Source of the DNA: Roseimicrobium gellanilyticum
GTDB lineage: Bacteria > Verrucomicrobiota > Verrucomicrobiia > Verrucomicrobiales > Verrucomicrobiaceae
Reading direction: 5' to 3'
Length of the DNA stretch: 64,000 nt
Assembly (NCBI RefSeq): GCF_003315205.1
Contig: NZ_QNRR01000002.1
Location: 970,857 to 1,034,856, forward strand
Every line of letters begins with the position of its first letter. Within the stretch, counting starts at the first letter, position 1. The notes beneath the pieces are model-generated. The model was given only the letters and a program-made list of their open reading frames with translations. It did no database searches and was not told the origin of the DNA. Of this stretch, positions 1 to 8,394 are shown piece by piece. Made by a program: the position numbers and the translations under genes.

Positions 1-64
1 CATCCGCCAGCAGCAGCTCCACTGCTCTGAGCGTGCGCGCTTGCGCTTCTTCGATGTCCAGCAT
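1..64 (-). CDS. Start of a MoeA-like molybdopterin molybdotransferase (partial)
   Basis: Only the first 21 codons lie in the window; the gene runs off the left edge on the minus strand. The visible N-terminus (MLDIEEAQARTLRAVELLLA) resembles the opening of MoeA proteins, which typically begin with a short Met-Ile-Ser/Asp-Val/Ile-Glu-Glu-Ala helix. A purine-rich GGGG lies just upstream of the ATG. MoeA inserts molybdate into molybdopterin in the cytoplasm. With so few residues the assignment is tentative, and another protein with a similar first helix is possible. Confidence 0.4.
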   Translation of the reverse strand, partial: MLDIEEAQARTLRAVELLLAD

Positions 65-540
65 TTTGCCCCTTATATGCAAATATGGGCAACCAAGTCA
101 ACCTGCCAACTAGTTCATTCACCATGAACGCAATACCAAGCAAGTCCGGCGTTGCACTTTAAATTGCGACCTTGCAATTCAGGCACCTTGTTTTCACCAG
201 CAATCTGACCCTACAATGCAACCCTGCACGACAGCCGAAAAGGTCCGATTGGTTTGCGAAGGCTTTCACGGCGACAGCAGGGCGTAGTACCAACACGTGA
301 GTTTGACTACGCAGCGCCGCTCAGAAGTAGCGCTTTCGAGCAACACAGCAGAGGCCGATGTGCAATGCAACGGTCTGCTCCTTGATGTGATGACATCATC
401 CTGATTGGTGAAGGACATGACCAGACTCCATCATTGTGCCTCTCCCCTCCTGCCACGGTTGAGGAATGCATGGCTTTCAGCAAGGAATGGTGAGCCACTT
501 CATGCCGTTGGAACGAAGGTGAAGCAGAGGAGGTCACGCC
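65..540. other. Intergenic region between divergent genes
   Basis: This stretch of about 475 bases lies between the minus-strand moeA-like start and the plus-strand polysaccharide deacetylase. Short open frames here lack family resemblance and cover each other on both strands. The first 200 bases are A+T-richer than the surrounding genes, as expected for promoters of divergent genes. A clear GAGGAGG ribosome-binding site lies near 526-532, serving the ATG at 541. No RNA gene, repeat or terminator was recognised. Confidence 0.5.
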
Positions 541-1350
541 ATGATACCAAACATCCTCAAATGGGGAGTGGTGGCAGCAATCTTGAGTACAGCCTTTGGA
601 GGAACACCGCTCCCGAACAAAGACCTTGATGCCCGCGAGCACAACCCGGCTGCACCGCACCTGCCAACCGAGATGCAGCGAGGACCAGGCCATCTACGGC
701 AGGTGGCATTGACATTCGATGCGGGAGCTGATGCTGAAGGCCTCCCTGAACTCTTGGACGTGCTGGAGCAGGAAAGAGTCCGCGCCACCTTCTTTCTCAC
801 AGGCAGGTGGGCATGCGAAAACCTCCATCTGGCAAGATGGATAGCCACACAGGGACATGTGCTCGGAAATCACACGTGGGCCCACAAGAACCTCACCAAG
901 CTGGAGGAGTGGGAAGTCCGGGAGGAACTCGTGCGCACCGATGACCGCTTTGTGGGATGGTTCGGTGTTCGCTATATGCCGCTCTTCAGAGCACCCTATG
1001 GCGAGACCAATCCCGAAGTACTGACCGTCGCGCAAAAGCTTGGCTTCCACGCCATCCGCTGGAGCATCGACACGCTCGATGCCATGGAGCCGCCGAAGAC
1101 AGCTGCCTTCATTGAAGAAAGGATTCTCGGAAAGCGAGATGCCGAGCTGAAGGGCGCCATTGTGCTGATGCATGTGGGCCATCCCGAAACCGTCGAGGCA
1201 CTTCCCCGGGTGATTCATGGTCTGCGGGAGCGAGGTTTCGAATTTGTGACCGTCAACGAATGGATACCCGGTCTATCCCGCCCGGACATCAGACAGCTTG
1301 GCTCCACACTTCAGTCACAGAGCACCACGTCCATGGTGAAGCCCAAGTGA
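541..1350 (+). CDS. Polysaccharide deacetylase (NodB-fold, carbohydrate esterase 4)
   Basis: The 269-residue product begins with a hydrophobic segment (residues 5-20), probably a signal peptide or anchor, followed by a NodB homology domain at about residues 55-240. The family motifs are visible: TFDAGAD in place of the usual TFDDGP, the metal-binding GNHTWAH, FRAPYG, WSIDTLD and a late LMHVGH. CE4 enzymes remove acetyl groups from N-acetylglucosamine polymers such as peptidoglycan or chitin-like chains. The second Asp of the first motif is Ala here, so the exact metal coordination may differ. The start is supported by GAGGAGG upstream. It ends two bases before the stop of the opposing kinase gene, so the two are convergent. 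Confidence 0.85.
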   Translation: MIPNILKWGVVAAILSTAFGGTPLPNKDLDAREHNPAAPHLPTEMQRGPGHLRQVALTFDAGADAEGLPELLDVLEQERVRATFFLTGRWACENLHLARWIATQGHVLGNHTWAHKNLTKLEEWEVREELVRTDDRFVGWFGVRYMPLFRAPYGETNPEVLTVAQKLGFHAIRWSIDTLDAMEPPKTAAFIEERILGKRDAELKGAIVLMHVGHPETVEALPRVIHGLRERGFEFVTVNEWIPGLSRPDIRQLGSTLQSQSTTSMVKPK

Positions 1351-1351
1351 G

Positions 1352-2446
1352 CTATCCCTTCGGAAACGTGCAGACTACCTCGGTGCCCTGCGGCTGGGCG
1401 GACCGAATCTCGACAGAGCCGCCAATCATTCCCGCACGGTATTTCATCGTGTACAGGCCCATGCCATTGCCTGCCTTGTCCTGAGGCGCGGGCACCTGGC
1501 TGCCATCGCCTGTGATGGTGAGGGAGGCGCTTGCAGTGAGTTCGGAAAGAATGATGTCAATATGCTTCGCTTTGCCATGGCGCACCGCATTGTGAATCGC
1601 CTCCTGGGCGATGCGGTAGAGATGGGTGGCCTTTGCGTGATCTCGCACTTCCACCGCTTGATCGCAGGTGAAGCTGCAGGTCACCTTGAACAATTGCGAG
1701 GTGTGCGCGGCGAGGGCTTTGAGCGCCGACATGAGTCCATTCCTTTCCACCTCCACTGGGGATAATCCACGTGCCAGCATCCGGGTCTGTTGGATGGCAT
1801 CCTTCACATAGCCGGAGATGGACGCCACTGCATCCACGTCCAGGGGAGAACTTGTGGCGAGTCTTTTCTTCAGCACTTCCAGCAGTACATCCACACCAGC
1901 GAGCGTCTGCCCAAGTCCGTCGTGGAGGTCATGCCCGATACGGCGCTGCTCCTGCTCGCTGATCTCCAGCACCTCACGCTCCAGCCGCTTCCGCTCCTCC
2001 TCGGCCTCCGCCAGGCGATGCTCACGATCCATCTGTGCCAGAGCCCGCTGCACCACAGCCGGGACCAGCTCGAGGAATTGTCCATCCTTCACGATGTAGT
2101 CCAGCGCACCGCGCTTCATCATATCGACTGCCACCCTCTCGTCCCCCTGCCCCGTGATGATCACAAAGGGGACCAACCGGCCTTTGGCCTTCAGGCGCTC
2201 CACCAGCTCTGTCGCGTTGAGATCATTGAGTTTCAGATCCAGCAGCATCAGGTCGGCCTCATGATCCTGGAGCCATGCCATGGCATCCCTGCCGGAGGTG
2301 GCCGTGGCCGCTTGATAGCCCTCCCGTTTGAGCGAACGTGCAATCAGGCGGGTAAGCCCCTCGTCATCATCGACCACGAAGATGGTCTGGCCCGGCGCCG
2401 GCGATGTGGTGGGTGATAGTGTATCAGATGCCATTTCCTTGCTCAT
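1352..2446 (-). CDS. Hybrid REC-histidine kinase of the NarX/DegS (HisKA_3) type
   Basis: The 364-residue cytoplasmic protein has an N-terminal receiver domain (about residues 20-140, with FVVDDDEG and phospho-acceptor Asp in LMLLDLKLND). A short coiled coil rich in Glu/Arg follows, then a HisKA_3 dimerisation domain whose HDLHDGLGQ motif places the phosphorylated His near residue 172. A HATPase domain ends the protein (N-box NAVRHG, G-box GNGMGLYTMK). It has no membrane segment, so the input is presumably phosphotransfer to its receiver. It lies 12 bases downstream of a single-domain response regulator, and kinases of this type usually signal to NarL/LuxR regulators. One such regulator is encoded at 25191-25892. 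Confidence 0.9.
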   Translation of the reverse strand: MSKEMASDTLSPTTSPAPGQTIFVVDDDEGLTRLIARSLKREGYQAATATSGRDAMAWLQDHEADLMLLDLKLNDLNATELVERLKAKGRLVPFVIITGQGDERVAVDMMKRGALDYIVKDGQFLELVPAVVQRALAQMDREHRLAEAEEERKRLEREVLEISEQEQRRIGHDLHDGLGQTLAGVDVLLEVLKKRLATSSPLDVDAVASISGYVKDAIQQTRMLARGLSPVEVERNGLMSALKALAAHTSQLFKVTCSFTCDQAVEVRDHAKATHLYRIAQEAIHNAVRHGKAKHIDIILSELTASASLTITGDGSQVPAPQDKAGNGMGLYTMKYRAGMIGGSVEIRSAQPQGTEVVCTFPKG

Positions 2447-2458
2447 GCTCCAGCAGAA

Positions 2459-2902
2459 CTAGACGCTGACTTCCGGCACCTCCACCAGGGTCACGAAGTG
2501 TCCCAGGCTGGTGATGGTTTCGGAGAACTTCTCATAGTCCACCGGCTTCACAAGGTAGTGGCTACAGCCGAGAGCATGGCAGCGAGCGACCTCGCGTGGG
2601 TCATCCGTGGTGGTCAGCATGATGACGGGTATCTTGCGCAACTCCACATCGCCCTTGATTTGCCGCAGCACCTCCACCCCATCCACCTTGGGCATCCGGA
2701 TATCCAGGAGCAAAAGATAAGCGGCCTCTGACGGACGCTGCCCTTCCACCCGGCGGAAGAGAAAGTCCAGCACCTCCTGCCCGTCCGAAAAACGTTCGAT
2801 GGGATTCGCCAGAGCTGCACGGCGCAAGTTCTTTTCGATGAGACGGGCATGGCCAGGATCATCATCCACAATCAGTATGGTCACTTCCTGCTTCAAGTTC
2901 AT
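2459..2902 (-). CDS. Single-domain response regulator (Rcp1-like)
   Basis: The 147-residue protein is a lone receiver domain. It shows the acidic pocket (ILIVDDDPGH), the phospho-acceptor Asp in LLLLDIRMPKVDG, the switch Thr in IMLTTTDD and the invariant Lys in YLVKPVDY. Regulators of this subgroup, such as cyanobacterial Rcp1, carry phosphate between kinases and have no DNA-binding domain. It sits between a PAS kinase (27 bases upstream) and a REC-kinase (12 bases downstream) on the same strand, so a phosphorelay from one kinase to the other is a reasonable inference. Confidence 0.92.
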   Translation of the reverse strand: MNLKQEVTILIVDDDPGHARLIEKNLRRAALANPIERFSDGQEVLDFLFRRVEGQRPSEAAYLLLLDIRMPKVDGVEVLRQIKGDVELRKIPVIMLTTTDDPREVARCHALGCSHYLVKPVDYEKFSETITSLGHFVTLVEVPEVSV

Positions 2903-2929
2903 GACGGTCGGTGCCTGGGAACTCGCAAA

Positions 2930-4180
2930 TCAGTCGGACTGTGAAGGAACGGGCAGCGATACAAAGAAGCGGCTGCCCTTCCCTGCCTCGGACTCAAGCC
3001 AGATTCTTCCTTCGTGCCTTTCGAGGATGCGCAGTGCGATGGTGAGGCCCAATCCCTCGCCACTGCCATGGGATGGGTCCAGCCGGTGGAAGATTTCAAA
3101 CACCTTGGACTGGTGCGCGGTTTCAATGCCGATGCCGTTGTCCTCCACGCAGTAGATGGACCGCCCGCCTTCGATGCGACCGCTTATGGTGATGCTGCAA
3201 GTCCTTTCCGTGCTGCGATACTTCAGCGAGTTGTCGAGCAGGTTCGAGAAGACCTGGTTGATTTGCACGGCATCACCCATGCACGGGGGTAGATCGGTCA
3301 CGCGCACCGTGGCTCCAGCCTGCTGGATTTGGTATTCCATCGTGTGCATGATGTCAGACATGAGCCGGTTCATGTCGAGCTCCACGATCGTCAGGGCCAC
3401 TCGGCCCATGCGAGAGAACCGGAGGAAACCAGCGAGGAGCGCTTCCATTTTTCCCACGCTGGAGAGGATGAAGCTCAGCGCCTCCGGGATGTCTTCCGTG
3501 AGCGCCTCCTGCACGCCGGGCAGCTTCTCTGCACCGGTGCCCGCGAGCTTCGTCTCCACCAGGCTGCAGGCGCGGGCGAGTTCCTTGCTGAAGCCCTGGA
3601 TATTCACCAGGGGCGAGCGCAGGTCATGCGAGGCGACGTAGACGATGGCCTCGAGTTCCTTGTTCTTCTCCGCCAGCGTGCGCGCCATCTGCGCGAGTTG
3701 TTCCTCATACTGCTTCCGCACGCTGATGTCCGTGCGGATGGCGATGTATTGCACGGGCTGGCCTGCCTTGTCGAGAAAGGGGAAAATGGTAGTATCCACC
3801 CAGTAGTAGGTGCCGTCCTTCGCGCGGTTCTTGATCTCCCCTCTCCACACCCTGCCCTTCGAGATGGTACGCCACATGCCGGTGAAGAATTCACGCGGGT
3901 GATGACCAGAGTTGATGATCCTGTGATTGCGCCCCAGCAGTTCCTCCCGGCTGTACCTGGAGATCTGGCAGAACTTGTCGTTCACGTAGGTGATATCACC
4001 TGCGGGATCTGTGATGGCAACGATGGAGTGTGCATCCAGTGCTGCCTTGAGATCATGCAGCTCCCCGAGCCTCTCCAGTAATTCTTCATAGGATGGTTGT
4101 GCACCTTCGCTGCCTGGGACGCGCCTGGTCCCTGCATCGGCTGCTGACGATCCTTCTGAACTGGAAACCTCGGAAGACAT
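2930..4180 (-). CDS. PAS-domain sensor histidine kinase
   Basis: From the ATG at 4180 the product is 416 residues: a Ser-rich N-terminus, a PAS/PAC domain at about residues 55-165 (with [21 protein letters not shown] and the PAC segment ending [17 protein letters not shown]), a short coiled coil and a HisKA domain. The phosphorylated His is near residue 185 in [15 protein letters not shown]. The HATPase domain has [20 protein letters not shown] and [12 protein letters not shown]. There is no membrane segment. The frame stays open to 4369, overlapping the upstream stress-protein gene, but that extension looks non-coding; 4270 is the alternative start. PAS domains of this type often sense redox, oxygen or light. 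No heme- or flavin-binding residue could be assigned by eye. Confidence 0.88.
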   Translation of the reverse strand: MSSEVSSSEGSSAADAGTRRVPGSEGAQPSYEELLERLGELHDLKAALDAHSIVAITDPAGDITYVNDKFCQISRYSREELLGRNHRIINSGHHPREFFTGMWRTISKGRVWRGEIKNRAKDGTYYWVDTTIFPFLDKAGQPVQYIAIRTDISVRKQYEEQLAQMARTLAEKNKELEAIVYVASHDLRSPLVNIQGFSKELARACSLVETKLAGTGAEKLPGVQEALTEDIPEALSFILSSVGKMEALLAGFLRFSRMGRVALTIVELDMNRLMSDIMHTMEYQIQQAGATVRVTDLPPCMGDAVQINQVFSNLLDNSLKYRSTERTCSITISGRIEGGRSIYCVEDNGIGIETAHQSKVFEIFHRLDPSHGSGEGLGLTIALRILERHEGRIWLESEAGKGSRFFVSLPVPSQSD

Positions 4181-4323
4181 GGAACACGATGCGGCACTGA
4201 ACCGGAAGTAACTCGTGGAAAGGATTCTCCAGTCCCCATCCAGTGCCTGGCTCCTCAGTAATTGTTCCATGTCGGTCGTGTCAATTGTTTTGGAAGTCCG
4301 CGCCACTCCATTTCGTCCGCGCG

Positions 4324-5271
4324 TTACTTCACCACCAGCACCGGACACGGTGCCTGGCGCACGACCCACTGGGCAGTGCTGCCCACATACGAGTGCCCCC
4401 AGCGCGTGTGCTCGTGCGGCCCCACGATGATCAAATCGCTATCGGCTTCTTTCGCCAACTTCACGATCACATCCCACGGCTCCCCGTTCTCCACACGCAG
4501 GTCCCAATTGCGACTCTCCGGCATTCTTTCTTCCTGGACCTTGGCCATGCGAACCAGAGCCTCATGGACACACAAGGCTTGCGTCTGGCTGTCCGCACTG
4601 CAAGGAGGCCAGGCAGGCGCAGGCTCCAGGGCATGTACCAGGGTGATGTGCGCACCTTCCCGGGCATCCAGGGCGCACGCCATATCCAGAGCGTGCTGCG
4701 CGCCAGCCCGATGATCATACCCCACAAGGATCCGGCTGAATCGAAACTCTGGCGGGCAGGGTGTAAGAGTTCCGGCCTTGTTCCTCAGGGCCTTCCCTAC
4801 AAGCACAGGACAGGGCGCCTGCTGCACCACCTGCTCAGCCACACTGCCGATGCTCATCCGAGCAAGTCCCATCCGCCCGTGGCTGGACATCACCAGCAAA
4901 TCAAAGCCCTCGTCCCGGGCCATGTCACAGATGACCTGCACCGCGGAGCCCGTCGCGATTCTCGTCTCGAGCATTTCACTGTTTTGGATGCTATATTGGG
5001 AGCGCAGCTCCTTCATCCACCGGTCCGCCTGATTGATGCGGGTGGAGAGTGGCGCATGATGGTGGGCGGCATCGTGTTCAGCATCGTTGTCCTCCGAGGG
5101 ATCCACCACATGCAGCAAGGTGACGGATGCACCGGGGCTGGCCATCACCAGGGCCACCGTGGCACTCACCGCGGCCCTGGAAAGCGGTGAAAAGTCCGTG
5201 GGCGCGAGAATCCTCCTGACTCGCGAGGCAGACTCAGCCACAGGTGCTGCGGTACTGTACGCGGTTTTCAT
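4324..5271 (-). CDS. Tandem universal stress protein
   Basis: The 315-residue protein contains two UspA domains (about residues 20-165 and 175-315). Each begins with a short beta strand ([14 protein letters not shown] and [13 protein letters not shown]) and ends with an ATP-binding-type loop ([23 protein letters not shown] and [20 protein letters not shown]). Tandem Usp proteins bind adenine nucleotides and are commonly induced by hypoxia, starvation or nitric oxide; the substrate is unknown. The ATG at 5271 ([10 protein letters not shown]) is preferred; an in-frame ATG lies six codons upstream at 5289. It is followed on the same strand by the PAS kinase and preceded by a second tandem Usp. 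Confidence 0.9.
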   Translation of the reverse strand: MKTAYSTAAPVAESASRVRRILAPTDFSPLSRAAVSATVALVMASPGASVTLLHVVDPSEDNDAEHDAAHHHAPLSTRINQADRWMKELRSQYSIQNSEMLETRIATGSAVQVICDMARDEGFDLLVMSSHGRMGLARMSIGSVAEQVVQQAPCPVLVGKALRNKAGTLTPCPPEFRFSRILVGYDHRAGAQHALDMACALDAREGAHITLVHALEPAPAWPPCSADSQTQALCVHEALVRMAKVQEERMPESRNWDLRVENGEPWDVIVKLAKEADSDLIIVGPHEHTRWGHSYVGSTAQWVVRQAPCPVLVVK

Positions 5272-5358
5272 GACAGGAACATGACCCACACTGCACTACC
5301 GGGCTCTGCGGATTTTGCGATGCTGTGTGCGTTCCCGTAAGCCCGGGCGTGCTCCACA

Positions 5359-6315
5359 TCAGACGCCCGCAGGCACGCCTGCCTTTTGCCCGGCTTTCCG
5401 CGACGTTGCAGAAACCTTCGACTCCAGCTCCGCTTCCCCCAGATACACGCACAACACATTCGTGTGACCATGCGCCAGCACCCGCCTTGAGAATGAGGGA
5501 TGTTTGAGACGCTGCAGTCCATGTCTGTGATGCGAGCCCACGACAATCAGATCCGCCTTCGCCCTCTGGGCCACGGCAACAAGATCGTAGGCAGGGTTCC
5601 CCCACGACGGGAGGACGTGCACCGCCCGAGGCACGACGCCAATGGCCTCGTCGAACCGCTTTTTCACCTTTTCCTGAACGGCCGTAGTCTCCTTGTTCGC
5701 AGGCGTGGTGAAATCGGAATCTCCAACCATCCACTCACCGCTCTGGACCATTTTCGCATTCATCTGCACGAAATGCGCACACTCGAGATCGATGGGCCCC
5801 AGGAGCAGCAGCTTCTCGATCGCCCTTGGAAGTGCATCCTCTGATTCACTGACATCGGAAGCACAAAGCACCTTCAGAGCCTTTCCATTCTGCAGCCACT
5901 GCAGCAAAGGCTCTGCGTGCCTCACCACCAGTGTGGGGGTGATTACGGACTCCGCCACATGCTCCGCGACACTGCCTACCAGCAGCCTCTCTGTGATTCC
6001 CTTTCCGGTGGCGCCCATCACCACCAGCGCGGTGTCATCATCACCTTCCTCAATGAGATGGTGCCCCGCACTGCCGTGCATCACGGTGGTCTCCACCCTC
6101 TGGCCCGGCGCACAAATACGGTCCGCCTCGGCATCGAGCAAATTCTGACCGTGGGAATGGAGCGACTCGACCACGGGATACTCCGCCGGGGCAAGCCAGT
6201 CCGCGACGCAATGCACCAGCTTCAGCGGGTGTTTGAGCTTCGCCGCTACATACGACGCCACTTCCGCGGCATCTTTGGCAGGTTCAGAGAAATCGGTACC
6301 GCAGAGGACTTTCAT
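5359..6315 (-). CDS. Tandem universal stress protein
   Basis: The product is 318 residues from the ATG at 6315, chosen because the Usp fold begins at once with MKVLCGTDFSEPAKDA; the frame extends to 6477 but without family resemblance. The first domain (residues 1-150) has a full nucleotide-binding loop, MGATGKGITERLLVGSVAEHV. The second (about 155-300) ends in VGSHHRHGLQRLKHPS, which departs from the GxxG-(9x)-G consensus and may not bind ATP. It is the upstream neighbour of another tandem Usp and of a two-component cluster on the same strand. This arrangement is typical of low-oxygen regulons such as mycobacterial DosR. Confidence 0.88.
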   Translation of the reverse strand: MKVLCGTDFSEPAKDAAEVASYVAAKLKHPLKLVHCVADWLAPAEYPVVESLHSHGQNLLDAEADRICAPGQRVETTVMHGSAGHHLIEEGDDDTALVVMGATGKGITERLLVGSVAEHVAESVITPTLVVRHAEPLLQWLQNGKALKVLCASDVSESEDALPRAIEKLLLLGPIDLECAHFVQMNAKMVQSGEWMVGDSDFTTPANKETTAVQEKVKKRFDEAIGVVPRAVHVLPSWGNPAYDLVAVAQRAKADLIVVGSHHRHGLQRLKHPSFSRRVLAHGHTNVLCVYLGEAELESKVSATSRKAGQKAGVPAGV

Positions 6316-6577
6316 GGCAGGAGTGGGTTGGAGATGGAGTCTGAGGATGATTGAATGGCTGTGTGTGCCGTGGTGGACACTTCCATTCTGCCATCGGCTG
6401 GCGGAACCTCTCTGCATCCGTTGGTTTGTATTGCGCGTTTCTTGAAGCGCATCCCGCTGACGCACAGCCGGCGTCAATCAGGCAGCGCCAAGATCCCACC
6501 GGAGTATCCCAAAAGATGCCGAGTACTCCGCGTCCTTGGTGCGAGCGTGAGCTTGCCGCTCCCCTACTTTGATGAAC
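6316..6577. other. Intergenic region
   Basis: This 262-base gap separates the Rrf2-type regulator from the stress-protein operon, both on the minus strand. It presumably holds the promoter of the stress-protein/kinase cluster. No convincing gene, operator or terminator was seen. Confidence 0.35.
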
Positions 6578-6982
6578 CTACTTCACCGTCATTGCCAAAT
6601 CGCGCACGGTGTGCTCATCCAGCACGGAGTAGAAGGCGCTCTGGGCCCTGTACAAGATGGGCTTCAAGTGACACTTCGCAGAGATGGGACAGGTGTTCGT
6701 AGCGGGTGTGAAGCACTCCACGACATCGGCGGTCTCTGTCAGGCGGACGATTTCACCCAGCTTCGTATCCGGCGTGTGTGGCGCCAGCATGAGCCCGCCA
6801 CTCGCGCCACGTTCTGTCTTGAGCCAGCCCGCACGAGTCAGTGTCTTGGCGACCTTCGTGAGGTGATTGAGCGAGACACCGTAGAACTCGGCCATCTCAC
6901 GAGTGGTCGCCTTCTCTCCAGGGCGCTTCATCAGGTAGATGAGCACGCGAAGAGCATAGTCGGTGCGGTAGGTGAGCTTCAT
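6578..6982 (-). CDS. Rrf2-family transcriptional repressor, NsrR-like
   Basis: The 134-residue protein has the Rrf2 winged helix at its N-terminus (MKLTYRTDYALRVLIYL, then EMAEFYGVSLNHLTKVAKTL as recognition region and the GASGGLMLA wing). Three cysteines occur in VECF...NTCPISAKCHL, with seven and five residues between them, as expected for an Fe-S cluster. NsrR regulators lose DNA binding when the cluster reacts with nitric oxide. The gene is divergent from a truncated hemoglobin with an 81-base spacer that contains a strong palindrome, which fits NO-responsive autoregulation and hemoglobin control. An IscR-like or other Rrf2 sensor is the alternative. Confidence 0.85.
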   Translation of the reverse strand: MKLTYRTDYALRVLIYLMKRPGEKATTREMAEFYGVSLNHLTKVAKTLTRAGWLKTERGASGGLMLAPHTPDTKLGEIVRLTETADVVECFTPATNTCPISAKCHLKPILYRAQSAFYSVLDEHTVRDLAMTVK

Positions 6983-7036
6983 CGGGTACAGTCAGAAATG
7001 ATGGATTCGCACTGTGGCCTGAAAGATTTGTTTTCC

Positions 7037-7060
7037 AATTAGGTATTTATTATACCTATT
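7037..7060. promoter_or_regulatory. Palindromic operator with overlapping divergent -10 elements
   Basis: The core is AGGTAT-N5-ATACCT (7041-7057), extending outwards with one mismatch to about ten bases per arm. On the minus strand it contains a perfect TATAAT (7054-7049), suited to the Rrf2-type gene. On the plus strand it contains TATTAT (7048-7053), suited to the hemoglobin gene. Its position between a repressor and the gene it probably controls, and its size, suggest the binding site of the Rrf2 protein. The right edge is only about three bases from the hemoglobin ATG. Confidence 0.65.
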
Positions 7061-7063
7061 TCA

Positions 7064-7537
7064 ATGAACATTGCCAATCCCCCATTCCCTGACCTGCTTG
7101 GCCGCCCCGATATCGAAAAGCTCGTGAATGCCTTCTACGAGCGCGTACAGGCTGACGAACTTCTGGGTTTCATCTTCAACGATGTCGCCAAGACGCACTG
7201 GGAATCCCACCTCCCACGCATGTACGCCTTCTGGGAAACGGTGCTCTTCCGGTCCGGTGGCTACACGGGCAATCCCGTGGCAGCCCATGCCAAGCTGGTG
7301 CCGCAGACGGAGATGGGCCGCACCCAGTTTGATCGCTGGCTGCTTCTCTTCCGCGAGACGGTGGACAGCCTCTTCACCGGCCCCAATGCGGAACACATCA
7401 AGAACTGTGCCCACGACATGGCGAACGTCTTGTACAGCCGCATCAACGGCGTCCCCGATCCACGATTCGATCCTGCCCGCCTGACTCCGGAGCAACGCGC
7501 CCGCTACGCGAAGTACCGGGCCGAACAGCCAGCTTGA
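7064..7537 (+). CDS. Group III truncated hemoglobin
   Basis: The 157-residue cytoplasmic globin shows the group III features: NAFYERVQADELLGFIF at the B helix, THWESHLPRMYAFWETVLF at the E region, then YTGNPVAAHAKL, whose His is the likely proximal heme ligand. Group III globins are linked to nitric-oxide detoxification and microaerobic respiration, for example Campylobacter Ctb. The gene is divergent from an NsrR-like regulator. The ATG follows the operator directly, there is no room for a Shine-Dalgarno site, and a TATTAT element 11 bases upstream implies a leaderless or nearly leaderless transcript. Confidence 0.92.
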   Translation: MNIANPPFPDLLGRPDIEKLVNAFYERVQADELLGFIFNDVAKTHWESHLPRMYAFWETVLFRSGGYTGNPVAAHAKLVPQTEMGRTQFDRWLLLFRETVDSLFTGPNAEHIKNCAHDMANVLYSRINGVPDPRFDPARLTPEQRARYAKYRAEQPA

Positions 7538-7557
7538 GCTTCAAGCGGCCATCCTTT

Positions 7558-7587
7558 TGCGCCCCACCCCACGGTGGGAGGGACGCA
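7558..7587 (+). terminator. Stem-loop between the two hemoglobin genes
   Basis: An imperfect GC-rich inverted repeat (TGCGCCCC...GGTGGGAGGGACGCA) lies 20 bases after the first hemoglobin gene. It lacks a downstream T run. It could be a weak terminator or an mRNA stabiliser between the two genes. Confidence 0.35.
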
Positions 7588-7639
7588 TGCACCCAGATAC
7601 AAACCAGAACACAAACACACTGCTCACACGCTACCACCC

Positions 7640-8239
7640 ATGAAAAAAACGATACTGCTCCTCAGCCTCGTCTGCAGCCTCGCCGCCTCTGCCGCGGAAC
7701 CGGGCTCAAGCAAGGAAACATCGAATGGCACCTGCCCGGTCACCGGCAAGCCCGCGGACCCTGCCATCACCTACGCGTACGAAGGCATTACTTACTCCTT
7801 CGCCGATGAAGCCTCACGCCAGAAGTTCACAAACGATCGCGCCGGGAGCCTGTACCAAAAGCTCGGCGGCAAGGCTGCCATAGATGCCGCAGTCGAGCTC
7901 TTCTATGTGAAGGTGCTTGCGGACAAGCGCGTGAATTACTTCTTCGAGGACATCAACATGAACAAGCAGAAGAGGAAGCAGAAGGAGTTCCTCTCTGCAG
8001 CACTTGGTGGCCCCATCCCCTACGTGGGCAAGGATCTCCGGAGCGCTCATGAAAGCCTCGGTGGATTGAATGACACCCACTTCGATGCCATTGCAGAGCA
8101 CCTGCAGGCGACGCTCACGGAATTGAAGGTCGATCCCCAACTGATCGGCCAGGCCATGGCCATCGTCGGCAGCACCCGGGATGCGGTGCTCAATCGCCCG
8201 GCGAAGCCCGCAGCAGCGGCGACTACTGCAGTGCCTTGA
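7640..8239 (+). CDS. Exported YHS-group I truncated hemoglobin fusion
   Basis: From the ATG at 7640 the product is 199 residues. A clear signal peptide (MKKTILLLSLVCSLAASAAE) supports this start over an upstream in-frame ATG at 7574. Residues 30-65 form a YHS-like module (GTCPVTGKPADPAITYAYEG...YSFADEASRQKF). Residues 70-185 match group I truncated hemoglobins (LYQKLGGKAAIDAAVELFY, FFEDINMNKQKRKQKEFL, and AHESLGGLNDTHFDAIAEHL with the proximal His). Group I globins bind O2 and NO. Export to the periplasm together with a metal-binding-type module is unusual for this family. It follows the group III globin on the same strand after a 102-base gap. Confidence 0.88.
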   Translation: MKKTILLLSLVCSLAASAAEPGSSKETSNGTCPVTGKPADPAITYAYEGITYSFADEASRQKFTNDRAGSLYQKLGGKAAIDAAVELFYVKVLADKRVNYFFEDINMNKQKRKQKEFLSAALGGPIPYVGKDLRSAHESLGGLNDTHFDAIAEHLQATLTELKVDPQLIGQAMAIVGSTRDAVLNRPAKPAAAATTAVP

Positions 8240-8259
8240 TTCGCTGTACGCTCCACTCA

Positions 8260-8292
8260 ACCATCATCGCCAGGAAGACGGGCGATGATGGT
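8260..8292 (+). terminator. Stem-loop after the YHS-globin gene
   Basis: A perfect 12-bp inverted repeat (ACCATCATCGCC and its complement) with a nine-base loop lies about 20 bases past the stop codon. There is no T run after it, so it may be a Rho-assisted terminator or a protective 3' hairpin. Confidence 0.55.
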
Positions 8293-8394
8293 ACTCTGGG
8301 AGCATCTGCTATTGAGACCAAATAGCATTGCAAAAAATCATTCAACGCCGGGCAAATTCTCAGGTCATAGCATCCGTCTCTTTGTTGCCGTGAT

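Noticed and set aside
5234-5734. A 166-codon minus-strand frame overlapping the second Usp gene
   Set aside because: It is out of frame with the Usp gene on the same strand, whose motifs are clear.
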